NCBI GenBank assembly: GCA_964621555.1
Contig: CAZUOO010000003.1
Span: 1-47,949, forward strand
DNA: 47,949 bases
Origin: UBA2022 sp964621555
GTDB taxonomy: Bacteria; Patescibacteriota; Dojkabacteria; SC72
Direction: 5' to 3'
The notes beneath the pieces were generated by a model, which had not been told where the DNA came from, ran no database searches, and was given only the letters and a program-made list of their open reading frames with translations. The number at the start of each line of letters is the position of its first letter. Position 1 is the first letter of the stretch. The position numbers and the translations under genes were made by a program. Positions 1 through 8,673 of this stretch are shown one piece after another.

Positions 1-846
1 GTATTCTTCCTACCTGAGTATGGTATGTTTAGCCTATCCTTAGGAGATTTTGAATTTGAAAGAGATGTGTCAGATGGTACTACCTTCTACATCTTCTACC
101 TAGAAACAAATGGAAAGGAGGGTTTCCAGGCACCTGCCGACCCAGACAATCCAACCATATATGAAGATATGATGATTAGGTCTAGAAGTTTTGAAATACA
201 GTATGAGAAAAAGGCAGAGGTTAGGAAGTATGATTTAAATAAAGGTGTTAACATAGTATCCTTTGATTTTATACCCGTTGGGATATCAGGTGCTTCGTAT
301 AGAGCCAGTGATCTAATTGCTAACGCCCAAAGAAATGGAACTAGAATTGAATATGTATCATATTTTGATGGAGGAAGATGGATAGAAGGGTATAAGTGTA
401 CCAATGACTCATGTGTGGGCTCCAACTTTACTCTTCTCCCAGGAAAAGGATACCTGCTTAAAACTGCCAATAAAGGGTTTGTAAGTGTAAGTGCATACAA
501 CCTTAAAAGTGCAATACCTCTCAACCTATCTGCAGGTTGGAATCTAATAGGAATACATGGATATAAGCAGGTATATACAGCTAAGTCCTTTATACAATCT
601 GTTAATAAGGTGGAAGGATTAAATGCAGATAATGTATCATGGTACCCAACCTCTAAGGGAAGATATGAAGGATTCCAGTTAACAGATGGTGCTGAATATG
701 GATTTGACTTCCCAATCAACCCAATGAATGGGTATTTTATTAGAGTTAACGAATTCACACCTGGTGATGAAAGCTGTAAAAGTGTAATATGGCATGAAGG
801 AAACGAACTCAACGGAGTATGTGGAGATTCTAAATCTATATTTTAA
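1..846 (+). CDS. C-terminal module of a large surface protein, 5' end cut by window edge
   Basis: The reading frame is open from base 1, so this is the end of a gene that begins outside the window; the first ATG at 25 is internal. All of the visible 281 residues match the last ~280 residues of the 917-aa protein encoded at 1196-3949. Shared blocks include FxLPEYG near the start, GWNLIGIHGY, the identical stretch ADNVSWYPTSKGRYEG, EYGFDFPI and a final ESC...VIWHEG with paired cysteines. The two genes are therefore tandem paralogues separated by one small gene. I do not recognise the module as a named family. Its Gly/aromatic-rich, beta-type sequence and four conserved Cys suggest an extracellular domain. 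The role is probably cell-surface or secretion-apparatus related, judged from neighbours only. Confidence 0.8.
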   Translation, partial: VFFLPEYGMFSLSLGDFEFERDVSDGTTFYIFYLETNGKEGFQAPADPDNPTIYEDMMIRSRSFEIQYEKKAEVRKYDLNKGVNIVSFDFIPVGISGASYRASDLIANAQRNGTRIEYVSYFDGGRWIEGYKCTNDSCVGSNFTLLPGKGYLLKTANKGFVSVSAYNLKSAIPLNLSAGWNLIGIHGYKQVYTAKSFIQSVNKVEGLNADNVSWYPTSKGRYEGFQLTDGAEYGFDFPINPMNGYFIRVNEFTPGDESCKSVIWHEGNELNGVCGDSKSIF

Positions 847-864
847 TTAATTATATACAATAAA

Positions 865-1176
865 ATGGAAACAATACCTGCTTGGTACTGGATGTTAGTA
901 GTTACATCATTAACTGCATTCGTATGTCTAATACTATACTATGTTGCGATGCTAGTTAAAGAATCAACTCGAACTATGGTAGAGGTTAGGGAAACCATCT
1001 CTGATTCTAGAAAGATAATTCAGACATCTACAAAGATTGTAGAGGAGGCTTCTGAGATAGTAACCTCTGTAAAAGGATCTGTTAATGAATTTAATAAATC
1101 AGTAATGGAACCTGTAAAAGGTTTGGGAGATACATTAAAGGGCGTATTATCTTTTGTAAGAGGGATAGTTGGATAA
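865..1176 (+). CDS. small single-pass membrane protein with coiled-coil tail
   Basis: This 103-aa protein has one hydrophobic segment at about residues 7-29 (WMLVVTSLTAFVCLILYYVAML). A long polar helical region rich in Glu, Lys, Ser, Thr and Val follows, with heptad-like spacing (residues 33-85), and then a short Gly/Val-rich end. The layout resembles DUF948-type or other small anchored coiled-coil proteins, but I see no diagnostic motif. It sits 18 nt after the preceding gene and 19 nt before the 917-aa gene, so it is probably co-transcribed with both. It may be an accessory part of the same envelope structure; that is inferred from position only. No Shine-Dalgarno sequence precedes the ATG. 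Confidence 0.65.
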   Translation: METIPAWYWMLVVTSLTAFVCLILYYVAMLVKESTRTMVEVRETISDSRKIIQTSTKIVEEASEIVTSVKGSVNEFNKSVMEPVKGLGDTLKGVLSFVRGIVG

Positions 1177-1195
1177 ACTCTAAAGGTAAGGGTAT

Positions 1196-3949
1196 ATGAT
1201 TCAAGTTGCTAAGAAAGTCCTTCGTATTCTAGGAATACTTCTTCTGCTCTACTTTCTATTTCTAATAACTAGCTCTCTCATTTTCCGACCTCAAAATATC
1301 AAAATTACGAATGTGACTTCCAACTCTGCAACAGTCTCCTGGTATACGAACTTTCCAATGCATGGCGCAGTCTCATATAGTGGTACCGAAGATATCCCAT
1401 TTCTTCTCCATACGGTATTTGCTCCAAAAATGTATGATGATAGGGATGTCTCCTATTCACAAATTAAATGTGTAAATAAATTCAATGAAAAAGCAAAAAA
1501 GGAAGTAGATGAAAGCTTTACAGTTAGTGGTGAAAACTATAATTGTGAGGATATAAAAGTCTCAAAAACTAAAAGATACTACGTACATCATGTAACTATA
1601 AAGAACCTAGATGAAAATAGCACATACTATATCAGGGCTGGAGATAACCTATTCGGATGGAAGGGAAATGAGTATACATTTAACACATACGGTACTCCAA
1701 CCTCACTACAAAAGCCAATTCCGATTTTTGGAAGAGTCAAATCTATAAACACGGGGTATTCAAACGACTCAATAATGTATGTAATGTTTAGGAAATCTAC
1801 AGAGGATAAATACTCGCAAGTATATTCTAGTGTTAGTAATGAGATGGGAGGTTGGTATATTGATGGTGGGAACGTTAGAAACTCAGATGGAACTATCATG
1901 GATTTAAAGTCAGGGCAAGAATCAGTCTTCCTACAGGGAATCTATAAAAACAAAGGCATTGGAACTATCGTCTCTTGGGTTTTCGGTGAGTTCGATGGTG
2001 CATATCCTGATTATGAGCATCAAGATACTGATAAATCAGGTAGTAGCTTTTTTAGAAAGCTTGTAAATACCGTGTTTGCAAACTCTCTAGAAGATGAAGA
2101 GATTAATTTCCTCCTTCAGAAATATCCAAGGACAACATTTCCTTCCGGAAATAATGTCATTTTACCCGCCCCAGTGGCATATTCGGCTCCGGTAAATGAT
2201 AATCAGGATGAAGGTACGGATGTTCCTCCTCTAAATGTGCCTCCTGCGGCCCCTCCTAGAGGTAGTTGCTCATGCAGTAACTTAGGGGCATGTAGTGAAT
2301 ACAAGTCTTTGGTTGATACATGTGGCTATGGTAATGTTGCAAAAGCAGTTGCCGCAAAAAATGGTGGGAATTTAACAGTTGAACAGATGCAAGATAGTGG
2401 TCTTTGCCAAACTTCTACAGCATGTGTCACTAACATGAGCTCCCTGTCAGGTACTCCTATTGCTAATAATGCTGGTACGGTTACTTCGCCAACACTTGCA
2501 TTAAATAGTAGTGGAGTGTTTGAGGTTGGTGAGAATGGTTCGTCAACGCCACCTCCAACTGATCAGTCTCAAACGGGAGGTACGACACAGACTGGTGATA
2601 ATGGTACACAGTTAGTGATAGAGTATTTATACGTTGGCAATAATAATAGTCTCTATATTCAAAGTGTGAGTGGTACTACTCTTGATGACAGAGAAAGGTC
2701 TTTCTATAATCTCCCTATATTAACTGATAACCTTAAACCATGTTCAAATCCTGGTGGAGAATCTTGCACCATTACCCTTGATATGCAATCAATTCCTATT
2801 GATGCATATGTTAGCCCATTATTTGCAAATGCATGTGTAAATAATCCGCAGTGCCCAAGTGAAAACATTGCAGAATATTTACAAGATATAATTGATGGCA
2901 ATGAAGAAGATTTTAATCTCTACTGGGGTATGGACAGTAATTGGTACAATAGTTACGACGAAAATAATGGGGCGAGTATTGGCTTTGAAGCACTCATCCC
3001 AAGAATTGAGGATGCAATTGAAATACTTAATACTTCACCAACTATTCAAAACAGGCTTCTCAATAAAGCCTATGCCGCAGAAGTAGATGCGGATAAAGAG
3101 TTCTTTTACCTACCAGAGTATGGAATATACTCTTTCGAGTTAGACGGAACTACGTTAATGAAAAAATCAACAGGAGGTGCAGACGCTACTCTCCTCTATA
3201 TAAATATGGATGGAGTTTCTGGGTATCAACCTCCAAAAGATGTGAACGACCCTCAAAAAGGGGAGGATGTAATAATTAGCTCAGAACTTTTTAATATAAC
3301 TGCGTCTCAAAAAACTACCTCTCAAAAGTATACCCTTAAGAGTGGTATAAATATTGTCTCATTTGGTTTCATACCTGTAACTTTAGACGACAGCGTATTT
3401 ATGGCAAAAGACCTTATTAATCTAGCATTAAAGGGTGGGATTAGGGTTGAATATATTACATATTTTGATAGTGGAAGATGGCTTGAAGGTCTAAAGTGCG
3501 TTGACGGGGTCTGTATTGGTTCTGATTTTGCTATTGCACCAGGAAAAGGGTATCTCATTAAACTATCTAAAGGTGGTGAAATATCAATCCCTGCATATAC
3601 TATAACGTCAACAATTCCAGTTATATTGTCGAGTGGTTGGAATTTAGTTGGGATACATGGGTATCCTCAAACCTACACAGCAAAATCCCTAATTGATAGT
3701 GTTAATACGCTAGATGGACTAACAGCAGATAATGTATCCTGGTATCCAACCTCGAAAGGACGGTATGAAGGTCTACAAGTTTCATCCGGTATTGAATATG
3801 GGTTTGATTTTCCAATATCTCCCCTCAGCGGATACTTTATTAGAATTACTAACTTTAATCCAAACCAAGAATCTTGCAACGCTGTTATATGGCATGCGGG
3901 TTCACAGTTACATGGTCAATGTTCAGCAGTTAAATCACCTCCAAAATAG
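1196..3949 (+). CDS. large membrane-anchored fibronectin type III surface protein
   Basis: This 917-aa protein starts with an uncleaved-looking transmembrane anchor (about residues 8-30). Residues ~35-165 form a fibronectin type III-like domain (ITNVTSNSATVSWYT ... VTIKNLDENSTYYIRAGD). A second beta domain follows at ~175-265 (FGRVKSI ... GGWYIDGGNVR), similar to units in the 541-aa protein downstream. Then come a Pro-rich linker, a Cys-rich segment (~358-412, GSCSCSNLGACSEY) and a Gly/Thr/Gln-rich linker. The C-terminal module (~635-917) is shared with the truncated gene at 1-846. The protein is predicted to be extracellular with the N terminus anchored in the membrane, as an adhesin or part of a surface apparatus. 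An AAGGTAAGGG stretch before the ATG is the only sequence in the window that even resembles a ribosome-binding site. Confidence 0.8.
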   Translation: MIQVAKKVLRILGILLLLYFLFLITSSLIFRPQNIKITNVTSNSATVSWYTNFPMHGAVSYSGTEDIPFLLHTVFAPKMYDDRDVSYSQIKCVNKFNEKAKKEVDESFTVSGENYNCEDIKVSKTKRYYVHHVTIKNLDENSTYYIRAGDNLFGWKGNEYTFNTYGTPTSLQKPIPIFGRVKSINTGYSNDSIMYVMFRKSTEDKYSQVYSSVSNEMGGWYIDGGNVRNSDGTIMDLKSGQESVFLQGIYKNKGIGTIVSWVFGEFDGAYPDYEHQDTDKSGSSFFRKLVNTVFANSLEDEEINFLLQKYPRTTFPSGNNVILPAPVAYSAPVNDNQDEGTDVPPLNVPPAAPPRGSCSCSNLGACSEYKSLVDTCGYGNVAKAVAAKNGGNLTVEQMQDSGLCQTSTACVTNMSSLSGTPIANNAGTVTSPTLALNSSGVFEVGENGSSTPPPTDQSQTGGTTQTGDNGTQLVIEYLYVGNNNSLYIQSVSGTTLDDRERSFYNLPILTDNLKPCSNPGGESCTITLDMQSIPIDAYVSPLFANACVNNPQCPSENIAEYLQDIIDGNEEDFNLYWGMDSNWYNSYDENNGASIGFEALIPRIEDAIEILNTSPTIQNRLLNKAYAAEVDADKEFFYLPEYGIYSFELDGTTLMKKSTGGADATLLYINMDGVSGYQPPKDVNDPQKGEDVIISSELFNITASQKTTSQKYTLKSGINIVSFGFIPVTLDDSVFMAKDLINLALKGGIRVEYITYFDSGRWLEGLKCVDGVCIGSDFAIAPGKGYLIKLSKGGEISIPAYTITSTIPVILSSGWNLVGIHGYPQTYTAKSLIDSVNTLDGLTADNVSWYPTSKGRYEGLQVSSGIEYGFDFPISPLSGYFIRITNFNPNQESCNAVIWHAGSQLHGQCSAVKSPPK

Positions 3950-3999
3950 TTAAGATTAAGGAATTTGTGAAAGCTCCTGATATTTTGTAATATATACAC

Positions 4000-5625
4000 A
4001 TGTATATCACTCCACGACAGAGACAAAGAAGTATTACAACCACTGCAATCATTGCGGTTGCCATACCTTTGACTGTAATAGCAGCATATTTCATAACCCA
4101 ATACTTCATAGGAGCTTCTGGAGAAACTAATCCTAAGGAGGTTGTGGTTAGTAATGTAACCTCAAATTCTATAACACTAAGCTGGTCTACAGATACAGAT
4201 GCTACAGGATCTGTTACAGTAAAAAAGGGTGGAAGTGATAGTAAGCCATACCTGGATGTAAGAGGAAATGACAGAAGAAAAACCCACTATGTAGAAGTAA
4301 CTGATCTTGAACCAAATGTAGAGTATGCTTTCACAATACTATCAAATACTACAAAATATACGGATGAGAAGGGAAGTCCTTTCAAGTTTAAAACTACTCC
4401 TATAACAGGGGAAACTCCAATTCCACAACCCCTTTTTGGCTCAATAACTGGTGGAAGTGGTAATGATTACATTGCCTATGTTATTTTAGACGGAAATAGC
4501 AATGTATACCCAGCTTCTGGAAGCGTGAATGCAGGCAGTAACTGGATAATCGATCTGTCAGGATTGAGAGATGGTACTAATAATTTGGTAAAGGTTGAAC
4601 AGAATACTAAATTATCTCTAGTTATTAGAGGAAAAGATGGAGTTGGGGCAAAGTTAACAGGTACATACAGTGAACTATTTGATCAAGACGGGAAGCTTAG
4701 AGATTCCAAGTCGCTAGCTTTAAATCCTCTATCGTCTGTAACATCTCTATTCCCTGACAAGGCAGTTATCTCAAGGGTTGTGGCATATGTACCTCCAACT
4801 CCAGTCCCTACACCTACCCCTGAGCCTGAACCCGAACCTGAGCCAGAACCAGAGCCTAGCAAAGAGAGGCAGTTTAGGGTGGTGCAAGACGTTAAGTGGA
4901 CTCCAATCGCAGGAACTGCAACTACTACCGGTGGGTCTACCCCAACCGTTGTAAGTGGAAGAAACTCTGTTAAAGTTACAAATCTTACTGATACAGGATT
5001 TACCGTAATATGGCTATCCTCAAAGAAAGAAGCTGGCTCGATTAAATATGGAACAACGGTTGAATCTCAATCGAGTGAAGCCGCAGATGAAAGAGATGGA
5101 CTGCTTGGAAAGGGTGAATACTACTCCCATAGTGTGAAGGTAACAAAACTTCAGCCTGAAAAAAAGTACTACTTTAAAGTATTGTCTGGTACCGAAACGA
5201 TCGATAATTCTGGAGAACCATTTGAAGTGCTCACATATGCAACCCTTGGTTCTCCTCCTGAATTTAAAACTATTTCTGGACGTGTAAATAATCTAACTAG
5301 CGATGCAGTTATATTTGCTAGGATATTGAATAAAGATACCAGTGGTTCGGTGGGTGACTCTACAATTACATCGGCGGTAGTAGACGAGAACGGTAATTGG
5401 ATTGCAACGTATGGTGATCTTAGAAATGAAAGCGGAAGTGAATATTTCAACTCCTCAGAGAATGATATTATGGACGTAGAATTATTGGCATATCAGGATT
5501 CTACAAAGGTGTCTGAAAGTATGAAGAATATAGATTCCAAGACCATAACTATCGATCTCACAAGTGCATCTGGGAATAGGACCTTTGTAAAGGTACCAAG
5601 ACTTACGAGTTATGGCGTTAACTAA
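4000..5625 (+). CDS. membrane-anchored protein with two FN3-plus-beta-domain units
   Basis: This 541-aa protein has a transmembrane anchor at about residues 11-33. It is built as an internal duplication. Unit 1 is an FN3 domain (~46-130, VVVSNVTSNSITLSWSTD ... VTDLEPNVEYAFTIL) followed by a beta domain (~140-235, FGSITGGSGNDYIAYVILD). Unit 2 is another FN3 domain (~320-405, VKVTNLTDTGFTVIWLSS ... VTKLQPEKKYYFKVL) followed by a matching beta domain (~415-530, ISGRVNN ... AVIFARIL). A Pro-Thr then Pro-Glu repeat linker (~262-288) joins them. The same FN3-beta unit occurs in the 917-aa protein upstream. The protein is probably exposed outside the cell as a rod or adhesin-like element of the same system. 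Confidence 0.8.
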   Translation: MYITPRQRQRSITTTAIIAVAIPLTVIAAYFITQYFIGASGETNPKEVVVSNVTSNSITLSWSTDTDATGSVTVKKGGSDSKPYLDVRGNDRRKTHYVEVTDLEPNVEYAFTILSNTTKYTDEKGSPFKFKTTPITGETPIPQPLFGSITGGSGNDYIAYVILDGNSNVYPASGSVNAGSNWIIDLSGLRDGTNNLVKVEQNTKLSLVIRGKDGVGAKLTGTYSELFDQDGKLRDSKSLALNPLSSVTSLFPDKAVISRVVAYVPPTPVPTPTPEPEPEPEPEPEPSKERQFRVVQDVKWTPIAGTATTTGGSTPTVVSGRNSVKVTNLTDTGFTVIWLSSKKEAGSIKYGTTVESQSSEAADERDGLLGKGEYYSHSVKVTKLQPEKKYYFKVLSGTETIDNSGEPFEVLTYATLGSPPEFKTISGRVNNLTSDAVIFARILNKDTSGSVGDSTITSAVVDENGNWIATYGDLRNESGSEYFNSSENDIMDVELLAYQDSTKVSESMKNIDSKTITIDLTSASGNRTFVKVPRLTSYGVN

Positions 5626-5662
5626 TAGAACTTTAAAGGCAATTATTGTACAATAACGATAG

Positions 5663-7111
5663 ATGAAAAAGTACTTATTACAAAACAAACCTCTTATATT
5701 TCTTTTTGCGCTTGTTATATTCAGCTACACCACTGTTCTTGTTGTCCAATCCTTTACACCAATTACAAATACCTCAAATAATATTGAACTTGGGAGTACT
5801 GTACAATCACAGGTTCAAACCCCAGATCAGGTACAGGTGGTTGAAGAAGATACTCCAATTAGAGCAATACCTTCTGAGGGATATGCTGAAGTTGAAGTTA
5901 AATACAATAGTGATGGAACGTCTAATCTTGAGCAGGTATTAGGATGTGGTAATAATGGATCAAATACTGGATGTGTAGTTGATAACCATTTAGCATATCA
6001 GCCAATATGTTCTAGAGGTGAAACATCGATTAAGGTGGGGGATGGTAATGAGGTTGGTCGTAGTGGTGATGGTGTTAAAGTTACAAAGAACTCAAGGATA
6101 GAAGTATGGAAGATTACTGTACCAATGGCTCTATTATCAGGAAGTGAATATGTGAAGGATAGTAGGATGGCTATTCAAAGTGCGGATGATGGATTTCAAG
6201 GAACCTTTAAACCTGCTTATGATATTGTAACGGACCATGAGGCAAGAGCTTTTTGCGTACCAGGTGTAAATTGCGATGAGTTCGATGAAGATATTGGTAA
6301 CGGTCCTATGAGTTCATACTATGTTAATGTACATGCCGAACTTAACGAAGAAGCTACAAATACTCCTGCTCCAGATAGGGCTGTTATTGAACCGAGGTTG
6401 AGATCTGCATGCCCTGATGTTCAGCGATCAAAGCCTAATCCAATAAAAACCAATAGAAAAGGTAAATTTGTAGAGGCGGGATTTCAACTCCCTGGTGATC
6501 ATGCTCATGGGAGGGCATTCAGTTCTATTCAGTGTATGAAGGCCGACGTTACAGCTGAGGAAACCCCAAACCATGAAGCTTGCTTAGAGAAAAGAACTTC
6601 CTTCAACTTCCTCACTTACGCTATTGTTAAGATCGAAGATTGGATTGACTGTACAATCGGTACATATGACTCTCAAACTGGTGAATATACAGCTCCTGAC
6701 CCTGAACAATGTAAAAAAAGTACCCTTACAAGCTTGAAAATTGATGGGCTATTCGGTTCTGTATTCAAGTGTTTTAGAAACAACTGTGGTATTAGATACC
6801 TAGACCTAACTAGACAGGGTATTATGCCACCTGTAATGGCTGCAGAAATGGCTCCAGACGACATAACTCCCACATTCAATCAACCAGTGGTTGAACCTTT
6901 CTATGTAAGTACACCTTGTATGGTTAGAATAGATGGTGTAACCTTCGGAGATGTTCCTTGTATATGGGATATGAGTGCATATCAGGCAGACTATGATAGA
7001 CAGAGGGCTGCAAATATTCCAGGTAGTGAGGATATGCCAGGTACATTTGAAGAATATTGGAAAATGGTTGAGGAACAGATTAAAAAGAGAGGAGATATGT
7101 GTGGTATTTAA
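5663..7111 (+). CDS. unknown anchored extracytoplasmic protein with many cysteines
   Basis: This 482-aa protein has an N-terminal hydrophobic segment (about residues 9-29, PLIFLFALVIFSYTTVLVV), a polar linker and a large soluble part. The soluble part carries at least 16 cysteines, several close together (GCGNNGSNTGCVVDNHLAYQ; CFRNNCGIRY; CMVRIDGVTFGDVPC). I recognise no family. The cysteines and the anchor suggest an oxidised, exported domain held outside the membrane. It lies between an FN3 protein and a VirB6/TrbL-like protein on one strand with gaps of only 32-37 nt, so it probably belongs to the same transcript and envelope complex. It could be a structural protein of a type IV secretion-like machine; that is context only. 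Confidence 0.65.
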   Translation: MKKYLLQNKPLIFLFALVIFSYTTVLVVQSFTPITNTSNNIELGSTVQSQVQTPDQVQVVEEDTPIRAIPSEGYAEVEVKYNSDGTSNLEQVLGCGNNGSNTGCVVDNHLAYQPICSRGETSIKVGDGNEVGRSGDGVKVTKNSRIEVWKITVPMALLSGSEYVKDSRMAIQSADDGFQGTFKPAYDIVTDHEARAFCVPGVNCDEFDEDIGNGPMSSYYVNVHAELNEEATNTPAPDRAVIEPRLRSACPDVQRSKPNPIKTNRKGKFVEAGFQLPGDHAHGRAFSSIQCMKADVTAEETPNHEACLEKRTSFNFLTYAIVKIEDWIDCTIGTYDSQTGEYTAPDPEQCKKSTLTSLKIDGLFGSVFKCFRNNCGIRYLDLTRQGIMPPVMAAEMAPDDITPTFNQPVVEPFYVSTPCMVRIDGVTFGDVPCIWDMSAYQADYDRQRAANIPGSEDMPGTFEEYWKMVEEQIKKRGDMCGI

Positions 7112-7143
7112 TATGTTAAATAAATTTGTAAAGTATAACTAGA

Positions 7144-8652
7144 ATGACAAAAACCCGAAAAATATTTGATACCATCTCGAAAGTTGATTTCAGGAAGCTA
7201 ATTCCAAAGGCTTTTAATACAATGATATTGGCAGTCTCTGTGTTTATGATGTTTGGTGTTTTTAATGCCTATGCAGTTACAGTAGAGGAGTTAATGAACA
7301 CTACTATAAGTAAGCCTGATAGTTATAAAGATTCGGATCGAATTTCTACACATACTGGGCTTGGTGACGAAGGTCCTAACCTCGATCGAATTGGAGGATT
7401 TAGTTCTTTGAGAGCAGCAATGACAGTTTTAGAAGTTGGTACAGGACCTCAGTTGTTTGACCCTGAACAAAAAATCAAGAATGACCCTGATATATCACCT
7501 CTCTCAAAGGGTGGTTTGATAGGGTATACAGATGCTGGGATTGTAGCGCTATATAGAAATCAACCTGGAGTTGATATACCAAACCATATGGCAAAGCAGT
7601 GGGTACCTGGATACGATCAAACAACTAGATCTACAATCGCCGCTGAAGATGGGTACGATCTGCTCACTTCTGTAGGTATGGATGAACTTTGGGAAAAGAC
7701 AAGGTTAATTGCATATGTACTCTTCGTTTTGGTACTAATGTCTGCTGGATTTATGATTATGTTCAGACAGAAAATAGGAGGGCAGTTAATGATTACCGTT
7801 TTTAATACACTTCCAGGAGTGATTGTGGGCTTGATTGTTGTGACATTTAGTTTCGCAATTGTCGGGTTGATACTCAATTTAGGAATACTTCTTGTTGGAG
7901 TCGTAGGTAGTTTGCTTGATCCATCAGGTCAAAGTTTAATGTCAGTTAATGGTCCATTTAGTCTCCTCTCTCCTAAGAATTTCGCTGGTTTCTTTACAGA
8001 AGATAGTAATAATACTGCAGAAGGATTTACTCTAGGAGCAGGCACACTTATAGCGATCTTTTCTGGACTAACAGCTTGGATAGTTGGAGCGACTACTACT
8101 GCAACTGCGCTTGCTGCCGCTGGGCCTGTAATTGCGGTCGGTTCTATTGGTTTTTTTGTGGTAATGATTTTTATTGTAGGTATTGTACTTTGGGCATCTG
8201 TAAAGGTATATATTACAGTATTAACTGCATATATTGGAATTATCTTAGATACAGTATTAGGTCCTCTATATCTGGTGGCATCTGCCTTACCAGGAAAGAG
8301 CTACATTGGATTTGACTGGTTCAAAAGAATCTTAAGAAATGCACTCGCATTCCCAATGGTCTTCTTCTTTGTAAACTTGGGAGGATTCATACTAAAGCAC
8401 GATGTAGATTTCAGTTTTCCTCCAGGACTAGTGGGAAATGCCACTGGACCTGTTGATAGTGCCTTAAACTTCGGTATTGGATTATTCATAAAGGCAATAC
8501 TAGCTGTAATCCTCTTCTTTGTTGCTGCAGAATCACCTAAGTTCCTTCTAGATATTCTTCCAACCAATGGTGGAAAGGGTGCTGAGGGAGTAATGGAAGG
8601 CACAAAGAGATCATTGAGCAAGATACCTTTAGTTGGTGGATTCTTCGGATAA
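7144..8652 (+). CDS. polytopic VirB6/TrbL-like membrane protein
   Basis: This 502-aa protein has a signal or first TM at ~22-44. A soluble segment of ~140 residues follows, then at least six hydrophobic helices: ~184-206, ~217-265 (two), ~295-360 (two or three, Ala/Gly-rich), ~380-410 and ~445-475. The block LDTVLGPLYLVASALPG followed by a short polar loop and further helices is typical of the TrbL/VirB6 inner-membrane channel proteins of type IV secretion and conjugation systems. In CPR genomes such proteins commonly sit with FN3 proteins and M23-domain proteins, as here. It would act in the cytoplasmic membrane as part of a secretion or DNA-transfer channel. No VirB4-type ATPase is visible in this window, so the assignment rests on topology and context. 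Confidence 0.6.
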   Translation: MTKTRKIFDTISKVDFRKLIPKAFNTMILAVSVFMMFGVFNAYAVTVEELMNTTISKPDSYKDSDRISTHTGLGDEGPNLDRIGGFSSLRAAMTVLEVGTGPQLFDPEQKIKNDPDISPLSKGGLIGYTDAGIVALYRNQPGVDIPNHMAKQWVPGYDQTTRSTIAAEDGYDLLTSVGMDELWEKTRLIAYVLFVLVLMSAGFMIMFRQKIGGQLMITVFNTLPGVIVGLIVVTFSFAIVGLILNLGILLVGVVGSLLDPSGQSLMSVNGPFSLLSPKNFAGFFTEDSNNTAEGFTLGAGTLIAIFSGLTAWIVGATTTATALAAAGPVIAVGSIGFFVVMIFIVGIVLWASVKVYITVLTAYIGIILDTVLGPLYLVASALPGKSYIGFDWFKRILRNALAFPMVFFFVNLGGFILKHDVDFSFPPGLVGNATGPVDSALNFGIGLFIKAILAVILFFVAAESPKFLLDILPTNGGKGAEGVMEGTKRSLSKIPLVGGFFG

Positions 8653-8673
8653 TTCTAAAAACTTAATGACACA

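Noticed and set aside
96..812. Long minus-strand ORF opposite the first gene.
   Set aside because: The plus-strand frame matches a paralogue residue by residue; the antisense ORF has no recognisable domain.
4800..4860. Nucleotide tandem repeat at the Pro-Glu linker.
   Set aside because: Codons vary along the repeat; it is a protein-level low-complexity linker, not a DNA repeat element.
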